A stretch of DNA of 64,000 nt from an uncultured Flavobacteriaceae bacterium (GCA_947486785.1 CANKUU010000001.1:124001-188000); one strand, 5' to 3'; positions 27,514-37,372 are shown, numbered from the stretch's first letter. A program made the numbers and translations. The notes: generated by a model from the letters alone, not told the origin.

Positions 27514-30261
27514 ATGAAAAAAATGTACTTCGCAATGGTTGCGTTTTTAATAACGACTGTTGCATTTTCACAGGGAACGATTACGGGTATCGTTTTAGAC
27601 GGCGAGAACGGTTCACCGCTCCCAGGAGCGAGTGTAGTAGTTGAAGGCACGAAAAACGGAACTTCTTCAGATTTTGATGGAAATTTCTCAATTGAAGTTT
27701 CTGAAAAGACAGGGAACTTGGTGGTTTCTTATATTGGTTTTATTACTAAAAAGATAGCTTTTACAAATGTTGGTTCTATTGGTCAAATAACCTTACAGCC
27801 AAATTCGGTAGAATTGGAAGGTGTTGTTGTAACAGGCATTTTGGATATTGCAAAAGACAGAGAGACTCCTGTTGCGGTTTCCACAATCAAGGCTTCGGAA
27901 ATTACAGAAAAATTGGGAGCACAAGAATTTCCCGAAATTTTAAGAAGTACACCGTCGGTTTATGCTACGAAAACCGGTGGAGGTTTTGGTGATGGTAGAG
28001 TGAATATACGTGGTTTTGATTCTCGTAACACTGCTGTAATGATAAATGGAATTCCAGTAAACGATATGGAAAACGGACGCGTTTTTTGGAGTAATTGGGC
28101 TGGTTTAAGTGATGTTACTACAGCTATGCAGGTACAAAGAGGTTTAGGATCTTCTAAATTAGCGATTTCTTCTGTTGGAGGTACAATTAATGTGATTACA
28201 AAGTCAACGGAGCAAGAAAAAGGTGGAACCGTTACTTTTGGCGCAGGTAATGATGGATATTTAAAAACTAATATTGCATATAATACTGGTAAATCTGACA
28301 AAGGTTTTGCGGCATCAATTTTATTAGGAAGAACTGCTGGTGATGGCTATGTTCAAGGTACGGCTTTTGAAGGTTATAATTATTTTATAGGATTAGGATA
28401 TGAGCCAAATGATTCACACAGTTTTCAATTTATGTTAACCGGTTCACCACAAGTGCATAATCAAAGAACATCAAGTTTCTTTAATACCGCAACAATTGAA
28501 GATTATCTTGAAAGAGGAACTACCTATAACTTTAACCACGGAACATTAAATGGTGAAGAATTTAACTGGAGAAGGAATTTCTATCACAAACCAGTTGTTT
28601 CTTTAAATTGGGAATGGGAAATAAATGATAAATCTAGTTTGTCTACATCTGGCTATGCTTCATGGGGTCGAGGTGGTGGAACTGGTGATATCGGACGTTT
28701 GGGCGGTAACTTTGCTAGCTCTAGTAAGTTTCGTGATGAAAATGGAGCCGTGCTGTGGGATAAAATAGTCGCTTCTAATGGAGGTGTTCAGACTGAGTTT
28801 TCTAATGGGTTTACTTTTGGAAATCAATTAGATCCGATAACTAATTCTTTTATTGTAAATGATGATAGTTTAAGAGATTCAGAAGATGGCGGTACTAATG
28901 ACCTGCCTGGGGTAGTTCGTAGAAATGGATTTATTAGAAGAGCATCAGTAAATTCACACAACTGGTTTGGTGTTATAGCGAACTTACACACAGATGTAAG
29001 TGAGAATTTTAGCTATGATTTTGGAGTTGACCTAAGAAGTTATAAAGGCATACATTATAGAAGGGTAGATAATCTTTTAGGTGCTGATGGTTACCGAGAT
29101 AATGATAATGTTAATGATCCATTTAACGTTGTTACTCAAGAAGTTGAATCTAACATTGGTGGTTTATGGAATGTTTTCAAAAGTATCGATGAAGATGAAA
29201 AAATAGATTATTATAATGATGGTCTAGTAAGATGGTACGGTGCTTTTGGGCAAGCAGAATATAAAAATAATGGTGTTTCTGCTTTTGTACAAGTAGGTGT
29301 TTCTCAACAAGGGTTTAAAAGAATTGATTATTTTAATTATTTAAATTCAGATCCAAATCGTGAGACAGATTGGGAAAATCTTTTAGGAGGTAATATTAAA
29401 GGTGGATTGAATGTAAATTTAAATGAAGCTAATAATGTTTTTATAAATGCAGGGTATTACTCTAAGCAGCCTCAATTTGATGCGGTTTTTATAAATTTCG
29501 TAAACGATGTCAATCCTGAGTTGACCAATGAAAAGATTCTTGGTCTGGAATTGGGTTATGGTTTAAATCTTGGTGATTTCAGAACAAAGATTAATTTGTA
29601 CCGTACTTCATGGAAAGATCGATTTGTAAGTTTAGGTATTGAAACTCCCAATGGTGACGAGGGTACTGCAAATATAAACGGTGTAGAACAAGTTCATCTA
29701 GGTGTTGAAATTGAAGCAAATTATATAGCATCAAAAGTAGTGCAGTTTAATGGAATGATTTCCTTAGGTGATTGGGAATATGCTGGTAACCCAACTGGTG
29801 CAGCTTTAGATGATGACCGAAATGTGATTGATCCAGATGTAACCTTGTATTTAGATGGTATTAAAGTTGGTGATGCAGCGCAGTTTACTTCTAATATTGA
29901 AATGGTTGTTAGGCCAGTAGAAAATTTAAAATTGAGAGCTAGTTTGTTTACAGCATCAAGGCTATATGCATTCTTGCAGCCAGAAGATTTTAATACTCCT
30001 GATAACAATGGTTCATTACGATTGCCTTCTTATAGTTTGGTTGATGCAGGTGCTTATTATACGTTTAATCTTGGAGGTTCAAACAAAATTGGTTTAGCTG
30101 TTAATGTAAATAATCTATTTGATACCGAGTATTTAGCAGAATCGTTGACTAATACCTTCCCAGGGCAAGGTGATACGCTTTACAAAGGAGTGTCAACAAG
30201 GAATAAGGCATTTTTTGGTTTCGGAAGAACTTGGAATGTAAGTGCACGATATAGCTTTTAA
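27514..30261 (+). CDS. TonB-dependent receptor with carboxypeptidase-regulatory-like domain
   Basis: A 915-residue outer-membrane receptor. Signal peptide MKKMYFAMVAFLITTVAFSQ is followed by a carboxypeptidase-regulatory-like domain (about 22-100, GTITGIVLDGENGSPLPGASV), a plug (about 115-235, with INGIPVNDMENGRVFWSNW) and a barrel ending NVSARYSF. No SusD-type partner is adjacent, so it is not a classical polysaccharide locus. A 100-base leader with an unusual AGGAGG sequence and a strong terminator (30283-30314) delimit a single-gene unit. Ligand unknown. Confidence 0.92.
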   Translation: MKKMYFAMVAFLITTVAFSQGTITGIVLDGENGSPLPGASVVVEGTKNGTSSDFDGNFSIEVSEKTGNLVVSYIGFITKKIAFTNVGSIGQITLQPNSVELEGVVVTGILDIAKDRETPVAVSTIKASEITEKLGAQEFPEILRSTPSVYATKTGGGFGDGRVNIRGFDSRNTAVMINGIPVNDMENGRVFWSNWAGLSDVTTAMQVQRGLGSSKLAISSVGGTINVITKSTEQEKGGTVTFGAGNDGYLKTNIAYNTGKSDKGFAASILLGRTAGDGYVQGTAFEGYNYFIGLGYEPNDSHSFQFMLTGSPQVHNQRTSSFFNTATIEDYLERGTTYNFNHGTLNGEEFNWRRNFYHKPVVSLNWEWEINDKSSLSTSGYASWGRGGGTGDIGRLGGNFASSSKFRDENGAVLWDKIVASNGGVQTEFSNGFTFGNQLDPITNSFIVNDDSLRDSEDGGTNDLPGVVRRNGFIRRASVNSHNWFGVIANLHTDVSENFSYDFGVDLRSYKGIHYRRVDNLLGADGYRDNDNVNDPFNVVTQEVESNIGGLWNVFKSIDEDEKIDYYNDGLVRWYGAFGQAEYKNNGVSAFVQVGVSQQGFKRIDYFNYLNSDPNRETDWENLLGGNIKGGLNVNLNEANNVFINAGYYSKQPQFDAVFINFVNDVNPELTNEKILGLELGYGLNLGDFRTKINLYRTSWKDRFVSLGIETPNGDEGTANINGVEQVHLGVEIEANYIASKVVQFNGMISLGDWEYAGNPTGAALDDDRNVIDPDVTLYLDGIKVGDAAQFTSNIEMVVRPVENLKLRASLFTASRLYAFLQPEDFNTPDNNGSLRLPSYSLVDAGAYYTFNLGGSNKIGLAVNVNNLFDTEYLAESLTNTFPGQGDTLYKGVSTRNKAFFGFGRTWNVSARYSF

Positions 30262-30282
30262 GAAAATTATAAAACTATACTT

Positions 30283-30314
30283 AAAACCCCGATCAAATTA
30301 CGTCGGGGTTTTTT
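30283..30314 (+). terminator. Rho-independent terminator after the TonB receptor
   Basis: AAAACCCCGA (30283-30292) pairs perfectly with TCGGGGTTTT (30303-30312), loop of 10, then T residues. It lies 21 bases after the receptor stop codon. Confidence 0.9.
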
Positions 30315-30358
30315 ATGCTTAAAAAATTCATTACTTTTATTTATAAACAAAACAACCT

Positions 30359-30796
30359 ATGTACCAAACACTTCACATTGTACACTCTTATGTCGCTTAT
30401 GTGGCTTTAACAATTTTAATTCTAGCAGTAGTAAATGCTATTTCCGGCTGGTTAGGAAACAGAATGTTTACGCTAGAAAAAGATTTTCGATTAAGCTTAT
30501 TTGCTTTAATTCTTGGGCATGTTATGTTATTAATTGGTCTTGTTCTATTTTTTGTTTCGCCAAATGGCTTAAGTGCTATTCAAGAATTGGGTATGGGTGG
30601 CTTAAGCTCAGAGGCTAGAAAACTTGCAGTAGAGCACCCTTTTACTAATATTATTGCCTTAGTGCTCATAACTATTGGTTGGTCTCGACACAAAAAACTT
30701 ATGGAGGGTAAACATAAATTTAGAACTATCGCCATTTTCTATGGTTTAGGCTTAATTTTACTACTTTCTATGATTCCTTGGGGGCAATGGTTCTAA
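30359..30796 (+). CDS. Four-helix membrane protein, cytochrome b-like in size and layout
   Basis: A 145-residue integral membrane protein with four predicted helices (about 12-30, 42-65, 92-107, 122-141). Histidines H6, H9, H54, H91 and H110 lie near helix ends. Homologous flavobacterial proteins are often labelled cytochrome b, but no firm heme-binding pair can be assigned by eye. The gene ends 30 bases before the DUF1080 gene on the same strand and may be cotranscribed with it. Confidence 0.75.
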   Translation: MYQTLHIVHSYVAYVALTILILAVVNAISGWLGNRMFTLEKDFRLSLFALILGHVMLLIGLVLFFVSPNGLSAIQELGMGGLSSEARKLAVEHPFTNIIALVLITIGWSRHKKLMEGKHKFRTIAIFYGLGLILLLSMIPWGQWF

Positions 30797-30826
30797 AAAT
30801 ATACTGATATTCTAAATTTAAAAATC

Positions 30827-31447
30827 ATGAAAAATTTACTTACTATTCTTATACTTTTTAGCTGCGTTGTTTGCTCAAAGGCTTATGCACAAACAACAGA
30901 AACCACCAAAAAAACTACTTCGCTATTTAATGGTGAAGATTTAAGCGGTTGGACAGTTTATGGTACCGAAAAATGGTATGTGGAGGATGGTTTATTAGTT
31001 TGCGAAAGCGGACCAGATAAAGCGTATGGATATTTGGGTACAGATAAGCACTATAAAGATTTTGAATTAACCCTAGAGTTTAAACAAGAGGCAAATGGCA
31101 ATAGTGGTGTTTTTGTGCGTTCTACCGTTGATGGCACCAAAGTTAGTGGCTGGCAAGTAGAAGTTGCACCTCCTGGGCATAGTACAGGCGGTGTTTATGA
31201 ATCTTATGGTAGAGGATGGCTCATTAAACCTGATCCTGAACAAGATAAAGCTCTTAAAATGGGAGAGTGGAATGAAATGAAAATTAAATTGGTTGGTGAT
31301 ACACTTACCTCATGGCTCAACGGTACTCAAATGGTGCAAATAACGGATCGGAAAATTGGCGAAGGTGAAGGTAGTGTCGCTTTACAAATTCATGATGGTG
31401 GGGGTATAAAAATTAAATGGAGAAATCTTCAGCTTACAGAGCTTTAA
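30827..31447 (+). CDS. DUF1080 / 3-keto-disaccharide hydrolase family exported protein
   Basis: A 206-residue secreted protein (signal MKNLLTILILFSCVVCSKAYA, cleavage near AQT) consisting of one concanavalin-like DUF1080 domain. Landmarks are LFNGEDLSGWTVYG (residues about 34-47), FELTLEFKQEANGNSGVFVR, GWQVEV and WNEMKIKLVGDTLTSWLNG. Some members hydrolyse 3-keto-glycosides; many have only been linked to glycan turnover by context. No glycosidase neighbours are present, so the substrate is open. Confidence 0.87.
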   Translation: MKNLLTILILFSCVVCSKAYAQTTETTKKTTSLFNGEDLSGWTVYGTEKWYVEDGLLVCESGPDKAYGYLGTDKHYKDFELTLEFKQEANGNSGVFVRSTVDGTKVSGWQVEVAPPGHSTGGVYESYGRGWLIKPDPEQDKALKMGEWNEMKIKLVGDTLTSWLNGTQMVQITDRKIGEGEGSVALQIHDGGGIKIKWRNLQLTEL

Positions 31448-31497
31448 ACTACATACCTACTTCTTGATAGTGTGCATTGGTTTAGCATGGTTAGCTT

Positions 31498-31535
31498 TAA
31501 AAATTTCGTAGTATGTACATACTACGAAATTTTTA
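31498..31535. terminator. Perfect 38-bp palindrome, bidirectional terminator
   Basis: The 38 bases from 31498 to 31535 are self-complementary with no unpaired loop (core GTATGTACATAC, arms AAAAATTTCGTA and TACGAAATTTTT) and are followed by T-rich sequence. It lies between the convergent DUF1080 and endonuclease-family genes, as expected of a shared terminator. A protein-binding operator is an alternative. Confidence 0.75.
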
Positions 31536-31736
31536 TTTTTTAAGGTGAGCTCTATATAATTATGTAAATGCATACAGCAGTTTAGTATCAACGAAGTTAT
31601 GTTTTAGTTCTTTAAAACTATAGGCAACTAGAACAAAAAAGATTGGTTTGAAGTTGTTCGCCATTAGTAAACTTTACTAGTTGATCTTTTGTCAACGGTT
31701 GGTATTTTAAAGGCACTATAAATTTTATTTCATCAA

Positions 31737-32780
31737 CTAGGGCGCTTTTTTTATTAGATAGATATATACCGGAAAATGATCGCTATAACCTTCAGTATAT
31801 GTTCCGCCCGCATAGGTTCGAAAGGGGTAACCTTTGTATTTTCCTGCTGGGTTTACAAGATAACTTGGATTAAAAACCATGGCTTTCCAAAAGCCAAATG
31901 AAGCAAGATTATGGTGTATTAAATTACTAGTAAAATAAAATTGATCAAAAAGATTCCATTTGTCTCTATAGGCCAAAGAACCTATTCCCTTTTTATGTAA
32001 TTTTTCCATAGGGTTAAAGAGTGATAACGAATCTAATTTTTTAATTTTTCCTTTGGTTTTAAGAATTAGCTTAAAGCTATCATCTGTAGGATCGTCATTA
32101 AAGTCACCCATACTTATAATTTTGGTGGTATTATTTTGGTTTTTAAGCGAATCTATAATTCTCATATTTAATTGGGCTGCAGCCAGTCGATTGGGCTTAC
32201 TTCTCGCTGCTCCACCACTTCTAGAAGGCCAATGGTTAACAATAAAATGAAATTGTTCGTTATCTAAAATTCCACCTACCACTAGCTGGTCTCTTGTATA
32301 ATCTCTAAAACCTTTTTTGTTTTGTAGTAATAAGCGATGACTTTTAAAGCTGTTAGCGATAAATGAAGTAGGCTTATAAAGAAGTGCTACATCAATGCCA
32401 CGCTCGTCTGGTGAGTTAAAATGTACAATTTCATACTTTTTGTTCTTCAAAGAGGGGTGCGCTACTAAATCTGCGATCACTTGTTTATTTTCTACTTCAC
32501 AAAGACCAATAATATCAGGTGAGGTTTGTGTTACGTCATTTCCTATAAGCGAAAGTGTTTTTGCAATAGCATCTATTTTTTTAAAATAACGCTCTTTCGT
32601 CCAATGGTCTTTACCATTAGGTGTTCTATCATCATCAAAGGTTAAAGAATCATTTTCAATATCAAAGAGATTTTCCACATTGTAGAATGCGATACTTCGT
32701 ATTATATACCTATCGCTGCTTTCCTGTGAAAAAACAAGTAGCGGTATCAATATGAGTATGAGTGACAAAGGTGTTTTCAT
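31737..32780 (-). CDS. Secreted endonuclease/exonuclease/phosphatase family protein
   Basis: A 347-residue exported enzyme of the EEP superfamily. The signal is MKTPLSLILILIPLLVFSQ. Active-site motifs are AFYNVENLFD (Asn), CEVENKQV (metal Glu), VNHWPSRSGG (His), MGDFNDDPTDD (Asp, Asn) and GYSDHFPVYI (final Asp-His pair). It should cleave phosphodiesters, probably of nucleic acids, in the periplasm or outside. It is divergent from a TonB receptor and a lamin-tail lipoprotein gene, which suggests a joint scavenging role. Confidence 0.88.
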   Translation of the reverse strand: MKTPLSLILILIPLLVFSQESSDRYIIRSIAFYNVENLFDIENDSLTFDDDRTPNGKDHWTKERYFKKIDAIAKTLSLIGNDVTQTSPDIIGLCEVENKQVIADLVAHPSLKNKKYEIVHFNSPDERGIDVALLYKPTSFIANSFKSHRLLLQNKKGFRDYTRDQLVVGGILDNEQFHFIVNHWPSRSGGAARSKPNRLAAAQLNMRIIDSLKNQNNTTKIISMGDFNDDPTDDSFKLILKTKGKIKKLDSLSLFNPMEKLHKKGIGSLAYRDKWNLFDQFYFTSNLIHHNLASFGFWKAMVFNPSYLVNPAGKYKGYPFRTYAGGTYTEGYSDHFPVYIYLIKKAP

Positions 32781-32893
32781 TTAAAATTAATCATACAACC
32801 GATATTCGGTGTAGTTTAAAGAATAAAAATAAAAAATGTAAGGTAATACCTTATTGTTGGCGTAATCGAGAACCTACACAAAGTTATTTTAAT

Positions 32894-35623
32894 ATGCGAG
32901 CTTTCTTTACTTTTTTAAGTATTTTATTAGCAGTAGCTACGATTAGAGCGCAAGATGATACCATTTTAACGGGTAAAATTTTAAACAAGCAAGAACAAAT
33001 ATTATTACCAAATGTTCTTGTTTTTTTAGAAGGTAGCTCAACATCAGTAAAGACTAACCAACAAGGTGAGTTTAAAATACGAGCACCCTTAAAAGGAGAA
33101 TATGTTTTAAATATTTCTTTAGATGAATATACTACCCAACGAATTCCGATTGTTTTAACCGATATACCACTTCACCTTAACACCATCTATTTAGATAAAA
33201 ACATAAGAGATGAGCAGGTGAATAATTTAATAAGCCTCACCGAGGCCGAATTGCTTGAAGACGATATAAACTCGAGCTCGGTAGGTTTGTTGCAAGCTAC
33301 AAGAGATGTTTTTTTAACACGTGCTGCTTTTGATTTTGGCCAGGCATTTTTTAGAGTAAGAGGCTATGATTCTCAATATTCTAAAGTACTGATTAATGGA
33401 TTAAATATGAACAAGCTGTTCGACGGACGCCCACAATGGAATAATTGGGGCGGACTTAATGATGCAACGCGAAATCAACAATTTACAAACGGGCTTGCTT
33501 CATCTAACTATAGTTTTGGTAGTTTGTTAGGTACTACAAATATAGACGCCAGGCCATCGGGTTTAAGGCCGGGAACACGCTTATCATATTCTGCTTCAAA
33601 TAGAACCTATGCCCAAAGATTAATGGTTACACATACCTCTAAGTTTTTAAAAGAGGGTCTCAACTATAGTTTTTCAGCCTCAAGAAGATGGGCAGAAGAA
33701 GGATATATTAATGGTACTCTTTACGACGCATTTTCATTATATGCGGCTTTCGGGTATCATTTAAACGAAAAGCACAGTTTTAATGCAACAGCTATTATGG
33801 CTTCAAATCGCAGGGGTCGTTCTGCCGCAATTACAGAAGAAGTATTTAAACTAGTTGGTAATAGGTATAATCCCTATTGGGGAAAGCAAGAAAGAAAAAT
33901 AAGAAACTCTAGAGAAAGAAAAATTGAAGAACCAATTTTAATGTTAAATCATTTTCTTAAAACAAAAAAATTTAACTTAAATACAGGTATTGCATATCAG
34001 TTTGGAAAACGATTGAAAAGTAGACTAGGCTATTACAACGCACCAAACCCCGATCCCACTTATTACAGATATTTGCCAAGTTTTTACATCAACAGTACTA
34101 TTGGTGCAAATTTTAGTAGTGCTAATACTGCTAAAGAGGGTTTTTTAAATTATCCTCAAACCAATTGGAGTCAAATTTATCAAGCAAATAGAAGGGCAAA
34201 AGCATCCTATATTATGTATGACGATACGGTTCAAGACCAACAACTTAGTTTTAGTACTATAGCTAATTTAGATATAAATGAGCTGTTTAAGCTTAACCTT
34301 GGAGTAAGCTATAAGTCACTTTCTTCAAATAACTACGCAAAAATAAATGATCTTTTAGGTGCTGAATACCACGAAGATATAGATCCATTCTCTAATACGT
34401 TAAATGATATTGGCGGTAGCGCATTAAAAACTAATAAAGCTATTTTTGGTTATCATTACAACTTAGCTGCTAGTGAGGTAGAAACTTTTGCCGAGTTTAA
34501 GTATGATTTTAAAAAATGGAGATCTTCGCTTGCCTTTTCTTATACCGAAAATGAATATCAACGTAACGGTCTTTTTAAAAACGAACGCTTTCCAAATAAT
34601 TCATTAGGCAAAGGTGATGCAATTGCATTTAAAAATTTTGGAATAAAAGGATCTCTTAGCTACAGATTAAGTGGTAGACATTGGCTCATTGCTCATGCGA
34701 GTAAATTTAATAAGGCTCCAACTTTGCAAAATGTATATGTTAACCCACGAGAAAATAATCAAATCGTGCCTCATATTAAGAGTGAAAAATTGAGTTCGCT
34801 AGACCTTAATTATTTTATTCGCCTTCCAAAATTAATAGGGCGTTTTACAGGTTTTTATACACGATTTCAAGATATAACTGATGTAAATTTTTTCTTTGTT
34901 GAATCTGGTGTAGGATCAGATTTTGTGCAAGAAGTTATATCTGATTTAGATAAGTTACACAAAGGCTTAGAGCTAGGCTTAGAGTATCAATTATCATCAT
35001 CAGTTCAGTTAATAGGGGTAGCCGCAATTGGAGATTATGTGTATGCTAATAATCCTTCGGTTTCAATAAATTTTGATACTGCTGGTGCAGCGGATGAAAT
35101 AATAAATCAAGAGGGGAATATTGATTTAGGAGTTGCTACACTTAAAAATTATAAACTTGCCCAAGGACCACAGCAAGCGTATTCATTAGGGCTTACCTAT
35201 AGAGACCCAAGCTATTGGTGGTTAGGGGCTACAGCCAATTATTTAGCACATAACTATGCTAACATAGCTACAATTACCCGTACTAAGAGCTTCTATTTAA
35301 ATCCTGAAACCAAACTCCCTTTTATTGAAGCTACCGAAGAAAATGTACAAAAATTATTAGCACAAAATCCACTAGATAATTTCTATTTATTGAATTTGGT
35401 TGGTGGAAAATCATGGTTAAAAAACGGAAAGTATATCAGCATTTTTGTTAGTATAAATAATGTCTTTGATGCTGTTTTTAGAACCGGTGGTTATGAGCAG
35501 AGTAGAAACGGAAATTTTGGAGAATTACAACAAGATAACTTAAGTGGTACACCCTCTTTTGCACCAAAATATTGGTATGGATATGGGCGCACCTACTTTT
35601 TAAACATGGCCTATAGCTTTTAG
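32894..35623 (+). CDS. TonB-dependent receptor with carboxypeptidase-regulatory-like domain
   Basis: A receptor of 909 residues starting MRAFFTFLSILLAVATIRAQ. The ATG at 32894 is chosen because it gives a proper signal peptide; an ATG at 32762 would overlap the divergent nuclease gene and adds 44 unrelated residues. A regulatory-like domain (about 24-105) precedes a plug with FRVRGYDSQYSKVLINGLNMNKLFDGRPQWNNW and a barrel ending FLNMAYSF. It is followed 41 bases later by a DUF5689/lamin-tail lipoprotein gene. The ligand may be nucleic acid or its products, from context only. Confidence 0.9.
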   Translation: MRAFFTFLSILLAVATIRAQDDTILTGKILNKQEQILLPNVLVFLEGSSTSVKTNQQGEFKIRAPLKGEYVLNISLDEYTTQRIPIVLTDIPLHLNTIYLDKNIRDEQVNNLISLTEAELLEDDINSSSVGLLQATRDVFLTRAAFDFGQAFFRVRGYDSQYSKVLINGLNMNKLFDGRPQWNNWGGLNDATRNQQFTNGLASSNYSFGSLLGTTNIDARPSGLRPGTRLSYSASNRTYAQRLMVTHTSKFLKEGLNYSFSASRRWAEEGYINGTLYDAFSLYAAFGYHLNEKHSFNATAIMASNRRGRSAAITEEVFKLVGNRYNPYWGKQERKIRNSRERKIEEPILMLNHFLKTKKFNLNTGIAYQFGKRLKSRLGYYNAPNPDPTYYRYLPSFYINSTIGANFSSANTAKEGFLNYPQTNWSQIYQANRRAKASYIMYDDTVQDQQLSFSTIANLDINELFKLNLGVSYKSLSSNNYAKINDLLGAEYHEDIDPFSNTLNDIGGSALKTNKAIFGYHYNLAASEVETFAEFKYDFKKWRSSLAFSYTENEYQRNGLFKNERFPNNSLGKGDAIAFKNFGIKGSLSYRLSGRHWLIAHASKFNKAPTLQNVYVNPRENNQIVPHIKSEKLSSLDLNYFIRLPKLIGRFTGFYTRFQDITDVNFFFVESGVGSDFVQEVISDLDKLHKGLELGLEYQLSSSVQLIGVAAIGDYVYANNPSVSINFDTAGAADEIINQEGNIDLGVATLKNYKLAQGPQQAYSLGLTYRDPSYWWLGATANYLAHNYANIATITRTKSFYLNPETKLPFIEATEENVQKLLAQNPLDNFYLLNLVGGKSWLKNGKYISIFVSINNVFDAVFRTGGYEQSRNGNFGELQQDNLSGTPSFAPKYWYGYGRTYFLNMAYSF

Positions 35624-35664
35624 AAATTAAGACTAGTCACCAAGAACACAAAAAACAGTTAAAT

Positions 35665-37020
35665 ATGAAAATTAGTTATATATTTTTAAGTTCTTATTTG
35701 TTGTTTTTATTGGGCTGTGTTGATCAACAAGATTTTGATAACGCCACCATTAACTGCAATACAGAATTAAGGGCAAATTCCACCTATCAAGCTGTTAAAG
35801 AGAGGTATAGCTCTGAAGTGTTTCAAATTCAAGAAGATTTAGTAATTGAAGGATACGTTATTTCTTCAGACGAAGCAGGTAATTTTTTTAGTGTACTTCA
35901 TTTTCAAAATAATGCTGTAAACCCTACCGAAGGTTTTCAAATTGAAATCGATCAACGCGATTCTCATTTGTTTTATCCTGTGGGTAGTAAAATATTTATA
36001 AAGCTCAAAGGCCTATATTTAGGAAAAAGCAAAGAGGTTTATAAGATTGGGGGTAAATTTACTTCTTTTGGTAATGTCTCTGTAGGTCGATTACCAAAGA
36101 GCGTATTAAATGAACACATTTTTATTTCTTGCGATGCCATTGCAGAAGTTGAGGCAGTTTCAACCAGTATTGAACATATAGCCAAAATTCCTACCAATAC
36201 ACTAGTTAAATTAAATGCAGTTGAATTTGTTGTAGAAGATCAAGCAACTACTTTTGCTGAAGAGGGTAAGCAAACAGAAAGAAAACTATCCGATTGTTTT
36301 GGAAATGAAATAGCCCTGCTAAATAGTGGTTTTTCAGATTTTAAAGATCAAATTTTGCCAGCGGGTAAGGGTACCATTTTAGGAGTAGTAGTGCGCGAAA
36401 GAAATAGCTCTAAATTGATTATTCGAGATACTCAAGATATTAATTTTAATGAAGAGTCTTGTAGAAAATCAAACCCGACCGAATTTAATTCATCAATATT
36501 TATATCAGAAATAGCAGATCCAGAGAATGATACAAAAGCCCGTTTTGTTGAGTTATATAATTCAGGACCCGATTTTTCTTTAGATGGATGGAGGTTAAAT
36601 AGGTACACCAATGCGAATACAGAGGTTAGTTCATCGATAGATTTGTCTGGTTTTGTGATCAATAGTGGGCATACTATTGTAATTGCTGTTAATAGCGCTG
36701 CATTTGAAAACAGTTATGAATTTATACCTGATTTGGTAGCGGGATCAAATTCGCCAGCAGATTCTAATGGTGATGATAACCTTCAACTTATAGATAACCT
36801 AGGGCGTGTTGTTGATACTTTCGGAATTATTGGAGAAGATGGTACGGGTACAAATCACGAATTTGAAGATGGTAGAGCGCTTCGAAATATAAAAATTACA
36901 CAAGCAAATGCCAACTATACCTTTTCGGAATGGCATGTTTTTAATGATTCTGGAGCTGAAGGTACAGTTAATAATCCTCAAAAATCACCGGATGATTTTA
37001 CGCCAGGATATCACAAGTAG
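35665..37020 (+). CDS. Lipoprotein with DUF5689 and lamin-tail domains
   Basis: A 451-residue predicted surface lipoprotein (signal ending LLGC, Cys18). The N-terminal part (about 35-265) has the OB-fold-like DUF5689 pattern: DLVIEGYVISSDEAGNFFSVLHFQ and GSKIFIKLKGLYLG. The C-terminal part (about 275-440) is a lamin-tail domain with IFISEIADPENDTKARFVELYNSG, LDGWRLNRY and DNLQLIDNLGRVVDTFG. Lamin-tail domains often accompany extracellular nucleases. It is in one unit with the TonB receptor and next to the EEP enzyme. It could be the surface binding partner of that receptor. Confidence 0.85.
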   Translation: MKISYIFLSSYLLFLLGCVDQQDFDNATINCNTELRANSTYQAVKERYSSEVFQIQEDLVIEGYVISSDEAGNFFSVLHFQNNAVNPTEGFQIEIDQRDSHLFYPVGSKIFIKLKGLYLGKSKEVYKIGGKFTSFGNVSVGRLPKSVLNEHIFISCDAIAEVEAVSTSIEHIAKIPTNTLVKLNAVEFVVEDQATTFAEEGKQTERKLSDCFGNEIALLNSGFSDFKDQILPAGKGTILGVVVRERNSSKLIIRDTQDINFNEESCRKSNPTEFNSSIFISEIADPENDTKARFVELYNSGPDFSLDGWRLNRYTNANTEVSSSIDLSGFVINSGHTIVIAVNSAAFENSYEFIPDLVAGSNSPADSNGDDNLQLIDNLGRVVDTFGIIGEDGTGTNHEFEDGRALRNIKITQANANYTFSEWHVFNDSGAEGTVNNPQKSPDDFTPGYHK

Positions 37021-37033
37021 TTGTGGAATAAAA

Positions 37034-37372
37034 TTATAATTCGGAAACAAATGCTCGCCAGCCAAGTACAGCCGAAGTTCCTTCTTTATGGGCGTCATGC
37101 GAATGAAATAACATCCGTTTTTTAAGGTCTAAAACAACGGGCCATTTAATTTCATCCCAACCTTTACCAAGAAGCTTGTTGATACCTGTTTCAACCATAT
37201 CTTCACATACGGCACCTACAATGCGAATAGATTTACCTCCGCTAATACCAGAAAGACCGATGTAAAAATCTGCTCTTTTACCTGAGAATGAGCATCTTTG
37301 AGACGTAGCAAAATCAGTAGTCTGGTTAGAGCGTTTCTTAGTTGTATTTGGCGTTCTCGAAACTATTTCCAT
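37034..37372 (-). CDS. Small protein with a degenerate ClpX-type zinc-finger-like motif
   Basis: A 112-residue cytoplasmic protein with a basic N-terminus. RCSFSGKR (C27) and AVCEDMVE (C56) look like the two knuckles of the ClpX zinc-binding domain (CSFCGK and ICDECVE), with the second cysteine of each pair replaced (S30, M59). The rest, including KWPVVLDLKKRMLFHSHDAHKEGTSAVLGWRAF, is not recognised. It is convergent with the lamin-tail gene, 14 bases apart. Functional assignment is not possible. Confidence 0.65.
   Translation of the reverse strand: MEIVSRTPNTTKKRSNQTTDFATSQRCSFSGKRADFYIGLSGISGGKSIRIVGAVCEDMVETGINKLLGKGWDEIKWPVVLDLKKRMLFHSHDAHKEGTSAVLGWRAFVSEL

Noticed and set aside
32762-32893. 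Longer N-terminus for the TonB receptor starting at 32762
   Set aside because: It would overlap the divergent nuclease gene and bury the signal peptide that starts at 32894.
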